From the NCBI GenBank assembly GCA_014138725.1, contig JACJID010000001.1, positions 62,001 through 126,000 on the forward strand: a stretch of 64,000 bases of DNA, written 5' to 3'. Below, in pieces: positions 42,377 through 52,626 of the stretch. The notes under the pieces are model-generated. The model saw nothing but the letters and a program-made list of their open reading frames with translations. It ran no database searches and was not told where the DNA came from. A program made the position numbers and the translations under genes. Origin of the DNA: Kutzneria viridogrisea. GTDB taxonomy: Bacteria; Actinomycetota; Actinomycetes; Mycobacteriales; Pseudonocardiaceae. Position 1 is the first letter of the stretch, and each line of letters starts with the position of its first letter.

Positions 42377-42886
42377 TCAGAACCGCCAGCGGGTCTGGCT
42401 GTGCGGGTCCTTGCCGAAGCCGAACACGGTGCGCAGCGGCACGGCGAACACCAGCGCCTCGGACTCGCCGCTGCTGCGGAACGCCCCGTCGCCGACCTCG
42501 AAGCGCCAGTCGCTGCCGTACTTCTGTTCGTAGGCATCGGCGATGCGCCGCAACCGGGCGTTGTCGGTGACCTGCTCCGCCGTGCCCTCCACGACCAGGT
42601 CCAGGCCGCTGGCCCAGCTGTTGCTGCCCGTGGTCAGCACCACCTCGCGGTTCTGGGCGAGGTTGCGGGCCTTGCGCTCGTGCGAGCCGGTGCACAGGTG
42701 CAGCGCCCCGTCGAGCAGCACTGCGACCAGCGGGGTCACGTGCGGTCGTCCGTCCGGGCGCACCGTGCTCAGCCAGTACAGCTCGGCCTCGGCCAGGGCG
42801 CGCCGCGCCACCGCCCAGTCGGTGGGCGGCGCGGCCGGGTCGCCGTAGCGCAGGTCCTGCTGGGTCCGTGGATCGGTGCTGGTCAT
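42377..42886 (-). CDS. Pyridoxamine-phosphate-oxidase-fold flavin/F420 protein
   Basis: A 169-residue split-barrel protein: ELYWLSTVRPDGRPHVTPLV then VAVLLDGALHLCTGSHERKA is the usual flavin- or F420-binding start of this family in actinomycetes, where many members reduce substrates with F420. The C-terminal VFGFGKDPHSQTRWRF end is also typical. It converges with rnz, its stop lying 5 bp away. Cofactor and substrate remain open. Confidence 0.82.
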   Translation of the reverse strand: MTSTDPRTQQDLRYGDPAAPPTDWAVARRALAEAELYWLSTVRPDGRPHVTPLVAVLLDGALHLCTGSHERKARNLAQNREVVLTTGSNSWASGLDLVVEGTAEQVTDNARLRRIADAYEQKYGSDWRFEVGDGAFRSSGESEALVFAVPLRTVFGFGKDPHSQTRWRF

Positions 42887-42977
42887 CTCGTCTCCCGTCC
42901 TCGTACTGGAGGGGTTGACCGGCCGCGGGCCCGGAACTCATCGGGGCGGGCGCGAGCTCGCCGAGCTGCCCGGCACT

Positions 42978-43003
42978 TGTAGGATTGTTGAACGAATTCT
43001 ACA
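42978..43003. promoter_or_regulatory. Palindromic operator upstream of the D-glutamate-cyclase-like gene
   Basis: TGTAGGATTGTT and AACGAATTCTACA form an inverted repeat with two mismatches. It is AT-rich in a GC-rich setting and 46 bp before the start codon. The shape suits a GntR or TetR repressor encoded elsewhere. Confidence 0.5.
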
Positions 43004-43048
43004 GTGTGAGCTGGTTCACGAATCTTCCCCGACGGACGGAGGATCGAG

Positions 43049-43846
43049 ATGACCAGCAGCACCTCACCCGCCCAGGCCCGCGCCCTGTTCCGCGCCGGGA
43101 CCTCGGTGCCCACCGCGGGCTGGGCCAGCGGGTTCGCCCAGACCAACCTGATCGCCGTGCCGCTGGACTGGGCCCGGGACGTGCGGGAGTTCTGCGCCGC
43201 CAACCCGAGGGCCTGCCCGGTGCTCGACGTGAGCGCCCCCGGCGATCCGGGCAGCGGCCTGGCCGTTGGGGCCGACCTGCGCACCGACCTGCCCCGCTAC
43301 CGTGTGTGGCGGGACGGGGAACTCGTCGAGGAGACCGGGCACGTGCTGGACCACTGGCGCGCGGACCTGGTCGCCTTCTCGATCGGGTGCAGCTTCACCT
43401 TCGAGACGGCGCTGGCCGCCGAGGGGATCCCGCTGCGGCACGTGGCCCAGGGCCGCAACGTCGCGATGTACCTCACCGACCAGCCCTGCCGACCCGGTGG
43501 CCGACTGCACGGGCCGCTGGTGGTGTCCATGCGCTACATCCCGGCGGGCATGGTCGAGGACGCCGTGCGGATCAGTGGGCAGATGCCCGCCGTGCACGGT
43601 GCCCCGGTGCACGTCGGAGCCCCCGCCGCGCTGGGCATCCGCGACCTGGACCGCCCCGACTTCGGCCAGGCGTGCCAGCGCGAACCCGGTGACGTGCCGG
43701 TGTTCTGGGCCTGCGGCGTCACCCCGCAGGCCGCCCTGATGGCCTCCCGCCCGCCGTTCGCGATCACGCACGCCCCCGGCCACATGTTCATCTCCGACCG
43801 GCGGGACGAGGAGTACCGGGTGCCGACCCCGCTCGCGAGGTCATGA
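43049..43846 (+). CDS. DUF1445 putative hydro-lyase / D-glutamate cyclase-like
   Basis: A 265-residue protein that matches the DUF1445 family (YcsI-like): [20 protein letters not shown], the central [36 protein letters not shown] and the C-terminal [12 protein letters not shown]. The mitochondrial relative converts D-glutamate to 5-oxo-D-proline, and bacterial members are annotated as hydro-lyases. GGAGG before ATG 43049 fixes the start. The stop codon TGA is part of the left arm of a palindrome at 43841. Confidence 0.87.
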   Translation: MTSSTSPAQARALFRAGTSVPTAGWASGFAQTNLIAVPLDWARDVREFCAANPRACPVLDVSAPGDPGSGLAVGADLRTDLPRYRVWRDGELVEETGHVLDHWRADLVAFSIGCSFTFETALAAEGIPLRHVAQGRNVAMYLTDQPCRPGGRLHGPLVVSMRYIPAGMVEDAVRISGQMPAVHGAPVHVGAPAALGIRDLDRPDFGQACQREPGDVPVFWACGVTPQAALMASRPPFAITHAPGHMFISDRRDEEYRVPTPLARS

Positions 43847-43891
43847 AGGTGCCCTTCATGACGGTGAACGTCCGCAACGGCACCTTCATGA
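43841..43891. terminator. Palindrome of the ATGAAGGTGCC type between convergent genes
   Basis: TCATGAAGGTGCC (43841-43853) and GGCACCTTCATGA (43879-43891) are exact complements; the interior is less symmetric. The left arm contains the stop codon of the upstream gene and the right arm ends 12 bp before the end of the convergent GAF regulator gene. It probably acts as a two-way terminator. Confidence 0.75.
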
Positions 43892-43903
43892 CGCTCGGGC
43901 ACT

Positions 43904-45352
43904 TCAGGACAGCCGCGCGGCCCTGGGGTCGGTGCTGGGCAGCACGCGCAGCAGGTGCTCGGCGATGGCCGGGTCGCCCGCGCCCTCGGCGGTGGTCGAC
44001 AGCCGCCACACCGCCGCCGTGTCCCCGCGGCTGAGCGCGGCGCGGCGCACCGTGGCCCACAGGTGCTCGCGCTCCTCGCGCACCGCGGGCGCCTCGGACC
44101 CGGGCAGCAGCGGCCCGCGGTAGCCCTCGGCGGCGGCCCGCACCCGGCCCCCGGCCAGTTCCGCGCGCACCGCGAGGAAGTCCGCGTCCAGCACGGCGCT
44201 GATCCGGTACGGCTGGGTGCTCAGCACACCGCCGGGCAGTTGCGCGCGCAGCCGGTGCACCTCGGCGCGGACCGTCACCGGGTTGCCACGCTCCCCGTAC
44301 AGCCCGGTGGCCAGCTGCTCGGCGGTCAGCCCCTCGGGGTGCAGCGCCAGCAGGGTGAGCAGCTCCGCGTGCCGCAGGCTCAGCCGCAGCTCGCGCCCGC
44401 CCACGTGGGCCACCGGCGCCGTCCCGCCCAGGAAAGCCAGTGACAGCACGGGATCCGCCCGCCTGGCCTGCTGGGGAAGCCGCAGCAGGTAGCCCTCCGA
44501 CAGCGGTTCGAGCAGCCCGTGGCCGTGCTCGCCCAGGTCCACCCGGTCCCCGCTGGCGGGCAGCGCCACGCGGTCGGGCAGCCACCCGAGCGGCTGCGTG
44601 GCGAGCACCCGCCCGCTGGCGCTGAGCAGCGCGCCGGACTCGCCGCGCAGGGCGGTGAGGTGGCCCAGGTTGCGGTCGAGCAGGCGCTGGTCGCGCACGG
44701 CGAGCTGGGCGTGCAGGTGCGCCTCGGCCAGCCGCACGCTCGCGGTGACCAGGGCCATCGTGGCCGGGTGGAAGGTGCGCACCGGGCCGGTGATGTCCAC
44801 GGCGCCGATGACCGCCCCGGAGTCCGGGTCGTGCACGGGAGCCGCCGCGCAGGTCCACGTGTGGTAGCGCCGCACCAGGTGCTCGGCGGAGTGGATCTGC
44901 ACCGCCCGGTTGGCGGCCAGCGCGGTGCCCATGGCGTTGGTGCCCACGGTGTCCTCGGTCCACCGCGTGCCCTCGGCCAGGCCCACCCGGTCGGCCAGCC
45001 GCAGCACGTCGGACTGGCCCTCGCACCACAGGATGTGCCCCTCGGCATCGGTCACGATCATCACGTGCATGGCCTCGTCGGCGATGGCCACCAGCGTGTC
45101 GCGCAACAGGGGCAGCACCTCGTTGAGCGGGTGGCCGGAGCGGATGCGGGTCACCTCGCTGTGCTCGAACACCCGGCGCGGTCCGCCCCGCTCGGGGTCC
45201 ACCCTGGCCGCCAGCGAACGCTGCCAGGAGTCGGCGACCACCGGGCGCGGGGCCTGCCCGCCGCGCTCCCCGCTCAGCACGGCCTCGCGGATGCCCGCCA
45301 GCACGCGGGCACGCGCCACCGGGTCGGTGATGGACGGCGGCTGGCCGGTCAT
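43904..45352 (-). CDS. GAF-domain transcriptional activator of the aldehyde dehydrogenase operon
   Basis: A 482-residue regulator from ATG 45352. Residues 80-240 form a GAF sensor of the AcoR type (VIADEAMHVMIVTDAEGHIL then RWTEDTVGTNAMGTALAANR, where the TNAMGTAL motif is diagnostic). Residues 345-420 look like a winged helix: LSLRHAELLTLLALHPEGLT and AEQLATGLYGERGNPVTVRA. It lacks the sigma-54 AAA domain of classical AcoR, as do actinobacterial relatives. It is divergent from an aldehyde dehydrogenase and surely controls it; the signal may be an aldehyde or alcohol. Confidence 0.83.
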   Translation of the reverse strand: MTGQPPSITDPVARARVLAGIREAVLSGERGGQAPRPVVADSWQRSLAARVDPERGGPRRVFEHSEVTRIRSGHPLNEVLPLLRDTLVAIADEAMHVMIVTDAEGHILWCEGQSDVLRLADRVGLAEGTRWTEDTVGTNAMGTALAANRAVQIHSAEHLVRRYHTWTCAAAPVHDPDSGAVIGAVDITGPVRTFHPATMALVTASVRLAEAHLHAQLAVRDQRLLDRNLGHLTALRGESGALLSASGRVLATQPLGWLPDRVALPASGDRVDLGEHGHGLLEPLSEGYLLRLPQQARRADPVLSLAFLGGTAPVAHVGGRELRLSLRHAELLTLLALHPEGLTAEQLATGLYGERGNPVTVRAEVHRLRAQLPGGVLSTQPYRISAVLDADFLAVRAELAGGRVRAAAEGYRGPLLPGSEAPAVREEREHLWATVRRAALSRGDTAAVWRLSTTAEGAGDPAIAEHLLRVLPSTDPRAARLS

Positions 45353-45501
45353 GGGCGTCCCCCGGCGACGTCGGCGGTGCGTCCCATCATGCGCCGATCG
45401 GGTTAGCCCGACAAGCGGCCTTCCCGGTGCATGCAACGTCGCTGCAACCCCACCGCCCCTAGCATCCCGGCAATCCGGCACGAGGACGTGGAGGATCGAA
45501 G

Positions 45502-47025
<1,524 letters not shown>

Positions 47026-47029
47026 GCCG

Positions 47030-47416
47030 ATGGGCGGCTCACGGGTAGACCTGACCCCGCAGGCGGCACAGCTGCTGTGCCGCCTGCGGGCGGTGCACGG
47101 TCCGCTGATGTTCCACCAGTCCGGCGGCTGCTGCGACGGCAGCTCGCCGATGTGCTTCCCGCTTGGCGAGTTCAAGCTCGGCGGCTCCGACGTGCACCTC
47201 GGGGACCTGGCCGTGGACGGGCTGGCGGAGCCGGTGCAGGTGTGGATGTCACGGGCGCAGTTCGAGTACTGGCGGCACACCCACCTGACCATCGACGTGG
47301 TGCCCGGCCGGGGCAGCGGCTTCTCCGTGGAGGCCCCGGAGGGCGTGCGCTTCCTGATCCGCTCGCGGCTGCTCACCGAGCAGGAACTGCTCGAACTGGA
47401 CGGATCCGTGGGCTGA
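47030..47416 (+). CDS. DUF779 protein, aldehyde dehydrogenase partner
   Basis: A 128-residue protein of the DUF779 family. The Cys-rich segment FHQSGGCCDGSSPMC (about residues 27-41) is its hallmark and may bind a metal. In many bacteria it follows the acetaldehyde dehydrogenase gene directly, as here, so a maturation or accessory role is likely, though none is proven. ATG 47030 is 4 bp after the ALDH stop. Confidence 0.87.
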   Translation: MGGSRVDLTPQAAQLLCRLRAVHGPLMFHQSGGCCDGSSPMCFPLGEFKLGGSDVHLGDLAVDGLAEPVQVWMSRAQFEYWRHTHLTIDVVPGRGSGFSVEAPEGVRFLIRSRLLTEQELLELDGSVG

Positions 47417-47476
47417 ACGCGCACGATCGGGTGCCCGCACGCGGTAGCGGGCCGTGCCGTTCCTAGCGTGGGGCAC

Positions 47477-47830
47477 ATGAACTTGGGCAAGGTGAGCAGT
47501 GCCGTGTTGATGCTGTCCGGGATCGCCGGTGTCCTGACCCCGCGCGGGGTGGGCCAGGCGCTGGAGCTGACCGCCCCGAGCGCGCGTGGCACCGCCGAGA
47601 TCCGCGCCGGGCTCGGCGGCACCTACGCCGCGCTCGGTGGCTGGTCGCTGGCGAGCCGGGAGCCCGCCGCCGACCTGGCCGTGGGCGCGACCTGGCTGGG
47701 CGCCGCCGCCGTGCGCACGGCGGCGCTGCTGGTGGACCGCCCGCGCACCACGTGGTCGTACTGGGCCTACCTCGCGCTGGAGGTCGGCATGGGCACGGCC
47801 TCGCTGCGGGCGGCCCGGGCCCGGCGCTGA
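47477..47830 (+). CDS. Small membrane protein (DUF4345-like)
   Basis: A 117-residue protein with about four hydrophobic helices (AVLMLSGIAGVLTPRGVGQA, AGLGGTYAALGGWSLA, LAVGATWLGAAAVRTAALLV and WSYWAYLALEVGMGTASL). The pattern resembles the small four-helix DUF4345 group. Function unknown. Its stop lies 6 bp before a perfect palindrome. Confidence 0.65.
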   Translation: MNLGKVSSAVLMLSGIAGVLTPRGVGQALELTAPSARGTAEIRAGLGGTYAALGGWSLASREPAADLAVGATWLGAAAVRTAALLVDRPRTTWSYWAYLALEVGMGTASLRAARARR

Positions 47831-47835
47831 GCCAG

Positions 47836-47890
47836 TGCCATGAAAGTGCCGTTCCTGGCGTTCAACGCCAGGAACGGCACTTTCATGGCA
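47836..47890. terminator. Perfect 27-bp-arm palindrome of the ATGAAAGTGCC type
   Basis: Arms 47836-47862 and 47864-47890 are exact reverse complements around a single central C. The core is ATGAAAGTGCCGTT. It begins 6 bp after one stop codon and contains the stop of the convergent gene (47883-47885). It is a strong two-way terminator candidate. Confidence 0.85.
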
Positions 47891-48362
47891 ACGCGATGCG
47901 TAGTTCGCGCCACACGGCGGCGGGCAGGTCGCGGCGGCTCAGGGCGAGCAGGGCGCCGCGGGCCCGCGCGCCGCCGATCTCGCCGAGCGCGCTCACCACC
48001 CGGATCATGTCCACATCGGACAGTCCAGGGTCCGCCAGCAGCGCGATGAGAGCCGGTACCGAGTCGGCGCGGCCCAACTCGGCCAGGGCGTCCAGGGCGA
48101 TCCGCCGGGTTGGCGGCGGCGCCAGCATGCGGTGTGCCCGCGCGAGCCGGGGGCCGTCGGTGCACCAGGCCACGAGCAGGTCGGCCATGGCCAGTTCCAG
48201 GTCGTCCCGGTGCAGGTCGGCGGGCAGCGGGTCGCCGCGACCGGCGAGCTCGGTCAGCAGCGCGGGCAGGTCCGGCAGGTCGCGGGCCACCTGCTCGGCG
48301 CGCTCGCGGCCTCGCCCGCGGGCCAGGTCGAGCAGCAGTGCGGACAGCTGCTCCGGGGTCAT
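47883..48362 (-). CDS. HEAT-like helical repeat protein
   Basis: A 159-residue protein made of short helices with HEAT/Armadillo-like repeats in the second half: IALDALAELGRADSVPALIA, LLADPGLSDVDMIRVVSALG and EIGGARARGALLALSRRDL. It probably mediates protein binding. I recognise nothing more specific. Its final codons lie in the palindrome. Confidence 0.65.
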   Translation of the reverse strand: MTPEQLSALLLDLARGRGRERAEQVARDLPDLPALLTELAGRGDPLPADLHRDDLELAMADLLVAWCTDGPRLARAHRMLAPPPTRRIALDALAELGRADSVPALIALLADPGLSDVDMIRVVSALGEIGGARARGALLALSRRDLPAAVWRELRIALP

Positions 48363-48417
48363 GCACTGATGGTTACCGGGCGGCTGTCACCTCGGCGTCA
48401 CTGGCCGGGCCCAGCCC

Positions 48418-49818
48418 TCAGCGACAGCCCCACGGGCCCAGCCCGCGCGCCGCGTACACCCGGTTGGCGACCGCGATCTGCTGCTCGCGGGTGGCCCCGT
48501 CGGCGTTGTCGGCGTAGGCCCCGCCGCCGTTGGCCATCCACGTGCCGTGGTCGAACTGCAACCCGCCGTGGTAGCGCCCGTTCGCGGAGACCGCGTGCCA
48601 GTTGCCGCTGGACTCGCAGCGGGCGATCCGGTCCCACATCGCCCCGTTGGGCGCGGAGGTGTCCACGGGCTCGGGCTTGCTGCCCACCCGCACGACCTTC
48701 GGCTTGGGCGGGGTGAGGACCTTGGCCTCGCCGACCTGCTCGCGGCGGACCTCGCGGCCGTTGCGGGTGGTCACCCGGTAGGTGACCTCCTTCTGGCCGG
48801 GTGCCCCGGGGTCGTCCACCTTCTGCTGGCCCACGGTCATCGACGGGTCCTCGGTGCGCTGCACCGGGGCCTCGATCGTCTCGTTCTGGTGCACCACGGT
48901 GACGCCGTTGCGGCTGATGTCCACCTGCGCGCCGGTCGCCAGCGGGGTCTGCACCGCGGGGCTGACCGAGTCCTCGGCGCCGAGCGTGATCGACAGCTCC
49001 CGCAGCAGCTCCTGCACGGAGTTGGCGTGCGTGGTCAGCTGCCGGGGCGCCGCGCCGCCGTCCAGCACGGTGATCGCCTTGGCGGTGCGCAGGTCCACGG
49101 CCATGCCGCCGAGCGGGATCTCGCTGTTCGGGTCGGCGGACAGCTTGACGTCCCGGTCCGGCACGCGCAGTTCGCGCAGCGCCCCGGACAGGGTGGTGGC
49201 CTTCACCCACTGGCTGCTCTGCTTGCCGTCCACGGTCAGGTGCAGCTGCCTGCCCCGTTGCAGGACGATCTTGCCGCCGTCGGCGATGGCGCTGTCGGTC
49301 GCGGGCACCACCGCGTCGTGCGCCCCGGGCAGCAGCCCGTCCCTGGCCAGCACGTCGCCGACGGTCCCGGCGTAGGTGTGCACGGTCCTGGTGTGCCCGT
49401 CCACGTCCACCGTGACGGCCTTGTCCATGGCCATGGCCGTGGCGCCGCCACCGGTCAGGCTGAGCAGGGTGGCCATCACCGCGGCCTTGACGAAGCGCCG
49501 CTTCCAGGACCGCTCGGGTGTGGTGGCCGCGGGCTCCAGGGTCAGCTCGCCGCCGAAGCGCTCCTCCCACTGAGCCCAGTCGGTGTCGGTGATCCTGGGC
49601 AGCAGGCAGGTCTTCGCGTTGAGCAGGTCGATCAGCTGGTCGACGCCCATGTCCACGGAGGCCAGCAGGGCGTCGGCGTCGGGACCCAGCACCTCGAACA
49701 GGTCCTGGGTCCGCACGTAGACCCCGCCGGGCACGTGCTGCTTGGCGGCCTCGAACTCGGCCTGCCAGTACCAGAGGCCCTGGTCCTCGGCGGTGACCCC
49801 GCCTGTTCCGCCGCTCAC
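48418..49818 (-). CDS. rpfB: Resuscitation-promoting factor, RpfB type
   Basis: A 466-residue surface protein from GTG 49818, preceded by GGGAGG. After an unusually long cytoplasmic N-terminus of about 110 residues come a membrane helix ([20 protein letters not shown]), three DUF348 repeats, a G5 domain ([20 protein letters not shown]) and the C-terminal Rpf lysozyme-like domain [20 protein letters not shown], whose glutamate in CESSGNW is catalytic. The end [12 protein letters not shown] is standard. Rpf proteins cleave peptidoglycan to wake dormant cells. In many actinobacteria ksgA and ispE follow rpfB; here the neighbours are membrane proteins instead. Confidence 0.95.
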   Translation of the reverse strand: MSGGTGGVTAEDQGLWYWQAEFEAAKQHVPGGVYVRTQDLFEVLGPDADALLASVDMGVDQLIDLLNAKTCLLPRITDTDWAQWEERFGGELTLEPAATTPERSWKRRFVKAAVMATLLSLTGGGATAMAMDKAVTVDVDGHTRTVHTYAGTVGDVLARDGLLPGAHDAVVPATDSAIADGGKIVLQRGRQLHLTVDGKQSSQWVKATTLSGALRELRVPDRDVKLSADPNSEIPLGGMAVDLRTAKAITVLDGGAAPRQLTTHANSVQELLRELSITLGAEDSVSPAVQTPLATGAQVDISRNGVTVVHQNETIEAPVQRTEDPSMTVGQQKVDDPGAPGQKEVTYRVTTRNGREVRREQVGEAKVLTPPKPKVVRVGSKPEPVDTSAPNGAMWDRIARCESSGNWHAVSANGRYHGGLQFDHGTWMANGGGAYADNADGATREQQIAVANRVYAARGLGPWGCR

Positions 49819-50222
49819 CGGCCCACGCCCTCCCGCTCCCTCGACAGCCACCAGCCGGTCAGCACTGGCAGCAGCACGGGCACGAACCCGTAGCCGGAAC
49901 CAAACCGGGACCACACAGTAGCGTCCGGAAAAGCGGCGGGGTCGAGCACCGTCCAGCTCCCGACCGCCGCTACTCCCAGCAGCTCAACGCCACAGCACAC
50001 TAGCGCGGGGGTTCGTGGCTGGTCAGGATTCCGGTTGCTTCGGGACAGCAGAATCAGCCCGATCGTGTACACCAGCGCGGCGACACCCGAAAGGGCGTAG
50101 GCCAGCGGGGCCCTGGCCGGGTGGGTGATCAGCTGGACAGCGCAGCGCGCGGACGCGGCGACCACGAACAGCGTGTAACCAGCGAGGATGACCTGTGCCG
50201 GGCCGACCTTGCGATCAGCCAC
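49815..50222 (-). CDS. Small four-helix membrane protein
   Basis: A 135-residue protein with about four transmembrane helices ([75 protein letters not shown]). It overlaps rpfB by 4 bp and the gene before it by 8 bp, placing it in the PepSY operon. Its topology resembles small integral proteins beside PepSY reductases, but I do not recognise a family. Confidence 0.65.
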   Translation of the reverse strand: MADRKVGPAQVILAGYTLFVVAASARCAVQLITHPARAPLAYALSGVAALVYTIGLILLSRSNRNPDQPRTPALVCCGVELLGVAAVGSWTVLDPAAFPDATVWSRFGSGYGFVPVLLPVLTGWWLSREREGVGR

Positions 50223-50580
50223 CGCCGACCCGCCAGGTGGTCTGCATACGCACCACGACCACCGCGAGCGCGATCAGTGCTGCTGCAAGCAACAGTCCCG
50301 CCCAGCGGCCGTTGTCCCGTGCGATCTGCGTTGCTGTGACCGGAAGCACAAGCAGTGAGGTGGCCAGGTAGGCGTTGTGCGTGAGCTGTTCAGCCATCCG
50401 GTGGCCCGCCAGTTGGCCGCACACGTCCGCCACGGCCTGCGCCAGCACCGCGAGTTCGACACCGGCCAGCGCGGGCCGGACCGCCCGCCAGCGGTAGCGC
50501 CCGGCCGCCGCAGTGAGCAGCACGCCGAGCGCGAGCAGCCCGCAGACCACCGTGGTGGCGAACGCCAGCACCTCGATCAC
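50215..50580 (-). CDS. Small membrane protein of the PepSY operon
   Basis: A 121-residue hydrophobic protein from GTG 50580 (GTGA overlap with the PepSY stop). It has about four helices: LAFATTVVCGLLALGVLLTA, LAGVELAVLAQAVADVCGQL, NAYLATSLLVLPVTATQIA and WAGLLLAAALIALAVVVV. Function unknown. The tight overlap with the PepSY gene implies co-translation and perhaps a shared complex. Confidence 0.65.
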   Translation of the reverse strand: MIEVLAFATTVVCGLLALGVLLTAAAGRYRWRAVRPALAGVELAVLAQAVADVCGQLAGHRMAEQLTHNAYLATSLLVLPVTATQIARDNGRWAGLLLAAALIALAVVVVRMQTTWRVGGG

Positions 50581-51824
50581 GCCGCGCGCCGCCTGCGCCG
50601 CTTGACCCCGGACCGGTAGAGCCAGGTGGACAGGCCGGTGAGCATCAGCGCCAGCGGGGCAAGGCCCATCGCCAGCCAGATCACCCGCCACCAGCCGTCG
50701 ACCAGCCAGCCGAAGTGGGCGGGCTCGAAGACCTTGTCGTAGAAGGCGTTCGCCGCGGGCTGGCCCGCATCGTCCACAACGGACACATGGCCCGGGTCGT
50801 ACCGGTCCACGTACACCGTCGTGTCCCCGCCGAAGAAGGCCCGCTCGCCGTAGGGGGCGTAGTCGCTCGCGATGTTCACCGTGTAGTAGTCGGTGTCCTG
50901 CTGGGGCGCCACCAGGTAGCGCACCTCGCCCGCGCTGTGCCGCACCGCGGCCTGTGCCGCCCGGTCCACGCCGATGTCCTGGGCGCCGGCCGCCGCGGGG
51001 TTCGGGGTGAAGCTGTACCGGTTCTCCTCCGGCGCGCTGCCGCCGGTGATCGTCAGCCAGGCCGTCTCCACCCCGGGCAGGTAGAACGCCGCCCCGGTCA
51101 CGCCCCACATCAGCACGAAGGGCAGCGCGATGATGCCGATCACGTTGTGCAGGTCGAAGTCCCTGGCGAACCGGCTGCCCTGTGTGCGGACCCGGAACCG
51201 GTGCGAGAGCTTGCGGATCCCCGGCCACCAGGTGATCAGCCCGGTCACCGCGAGCAGGATCATCAGCAGGCCCAGCACCACCAGCGCCAGCTGCCCCCAG
51301 TTGGCGGTGGCCACCGGTGAGGGCGCCGCCAGCCAGGGCACGTAGCCCGCGTAGCCCTCACAGGTGAACCCGCAGTCGTGCAGGTTCGCCAGCCAGCCCA
51401 TCACCCCGTCGTTCAGCTCCGCCGAGCCGTTGATCCGCCCGGTGCCCGGGTCCACCGCGTAGGCCGTGGTGTAGCGCGGATCACCGACCGCGATGATGCC
51501 GTGCTCGTTGCTCACCCAGGCCGCCTGGAACTCCGGGTGCGCCTTCGCGACGATCTCGCGCGCCTGTTGCAGCCCGATCGGGTGCGCGCTGTCGGTGTGC
51601 CGGTAGAACTCGGCGTGCGTCGCGCGGAAGATCTCCGCCCGGTACAGCAGCACGGCGCCGGAGGTGGTCTCCAGCACCAGGAACAGGCCGAGTACCAGGG
51701 AGGTCCAGCGGTGGGCGAGCACCAGCGAGGTGCGCACGGGTTTGCGGCGCCACCAGCGGCGCACGCGGCCGCGCGCGGGTCTCGGTGGCGCCGCTGTGGC
51801 CCGCTCCTCCGCCTGTGTGGTCAT
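50577..51824 (-). CDS. PepSY-associated transmembrane protein (iron/flavin reductase-like)
   Basis: A 415-residue membrane protein of the PepSY_TM group with about four helices and extracytoplasmic PepSY parts. It shows LVLAHRWTSLVLGLFLVLET at the first helix, QLALVVLGLLMILLAVTGLI in the middle, and the FDLHNVIGIIALPFVLMWGV segment; histidines in the helices may bind haem. Relatives reduce ferric siderophores at the membrane. An IdeR-like iron box 43 bp upstream of the start supports an iron-starvation role. It leads an operon with two small membrane proteins and perhaps rpfB. Confidence 0.83.
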   Translation of the reverse strand: MTTQAEERATAAPPRPARGRVRRWWRRKPVRTSLVLAHRWTSLVLGLFLVLETTSGAVLLYRAEIFRATHAEFYRHTDSAHPIGLQQAREIVAKAHPEFQAAWVSNEHGIIAVGDPRYTTAYAVDPGTGRINGSAELNDGVMGWLANLHDCGFTCEGYAGYVPWLAAPSPVATANWGQLALVVLGLLMILLAVTGLITWWPGIRKLSHRFRVRTQGSRFARDFDLHNVIGIIALPFVLMWGVTGAAFYLPGVETAWLTITGGSAPEENRYSFTPNPAAAGAQDIGVDRAAQAAVRHSAGEVRYLVAPQQDTDYYTVNIASDYAPYGERAFFGGDTTVYVDRYDPGHVSVVDDAGQPAANAFYDKVFEPAHFGWLVDGWWRVIWLAMGLAPLALMLTGLSTWLYRSGVKRRRRRAA

Positions 51825-51866
51825 GTCCGTCCCCCGGGATCGCGTGCCGCGTGTCGCGGATCGAGG

Positions 51867-51885
51867 GAAGGTTAGCCTTGCTTAA
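51867..51885. promoter_or_regulatory. IdeR/DmdR-like iron box
   Basis: Read on the minus strand, TTAAGCAAGGCTAACCTTC agrees with the iron-box consensus TTAGGTTAGGCTAACCTAA at 14 of 19 positions. It lies just upstream of the PepSY gene, so iron-bound IdeR would repress that operon. Confidence 0.65.
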
Positions 51886-51908
51886 CTAGCTGGTCCAGTT
51901 CCCGCCGC

Positions 51909-52241
51909 TCAGGCCAGCACGGTCAGCAGGGCGATGTGCTGCCCGCTGAGAGTGAAGTGCAGGTGCAGGTCGCGCGGGCCGCCCGCCAGCCCGTCCACCG
52001 CGAGCGCCACCAGCAGGGTGCGCTGGTCCACCTGGTGCGAGGCGGTGACCTGCGCGTCCAGCGGCTGCGTCCGCATGTGGTGGATGCTCCACCCGAGGAT
52101 CTCGCGGTGGCCGCGGAAGGTGCTGCCATCGCTGTCCTGCACGACCCCGTCCTCGGTGAAGGCCGTGACGAGTGAATGGGGGTCCTGCGCTCCGACGGCT
52201 TGCACGAATGTGGCGACCGGCTGCGGGAGGTTCACAGGCAT
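51909..52241 (-). CDS. SnoaL/NTF2-fold small protein
   Basis: A 110-residue protein of the NTF2-like fold: VATFVQAVGAQDPHSLVTAF and TEDGVVQDSDGSTFRGHREI are the usual first helix and cone entrance, and the last strands include LHLHFTLSGQHIALLTVLA. The family includes SnoaL-type cyclases, isomerases and many unknowns. No specific catalytic set is evident. It is divergent from the glycosyltransferase region. Confidence 0.75.
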   Translation of the reverse strand: MPVNLPQPVATFVQAVGAQDPHSLVTAFTEDGVVQDSDGSTFRGHREILGWSIHHMRTQPLDAQVTASHQVDQRTLLVALAVDGLAGGPRDLHLHFTLSGQHIALLTVLA

Positions 52242-52626
52242 GAATGGGCTCCAGTGACTGTCGGGGGCTGCGCCTCATTATTTCGGTGTGCGATTTTTTT
52301 CCGCGTTCGTGCACACCCTGTCCGCTCGTGGCGGCGGGTGTGCCGTGTCGTGTCGGTGTGTGATCGATGGACGGTGACCGTGCTGGTACTTCCTGTGACT
52401 ACAGCAGGTGAAGAGCGTATATCGGCTTTGGAAAACCTTTACCGTCGGTGGCGCTCCGTGAGCGAATCGTTGCCCGTCCGTGCCAGAAGGTCCTGCACGT
52501 TCGACCGTGGTCCTTCCGTTGTGCGCCGATCTTGTGCTTGCCGGTCCGGCCGTGCGGAAAGAAATGATTTCCCTAGTGTGGGTGGTGCTACAACGGTCGT
52601 AGGCGATTCCGCAATTGAGGTTGGTG
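52242..52626. other. Leader/promoter region of the glycosyltransferase gene
   Basis: About 385 bp of noticeably lower GC content, including a run of seven T near 52294 and GTATATCGGCTTTGG near 52417. I see no gene. It probably contains the promoters of both flanking genes, but I cannot fix them. Confidence 0.4.

Noticed and set aside
47840-48049. Short frames starting MKVPF inside the palindromes
   Set aside because: They arise from the palindrome sequence itself at several loci and continue antisense to other genes.
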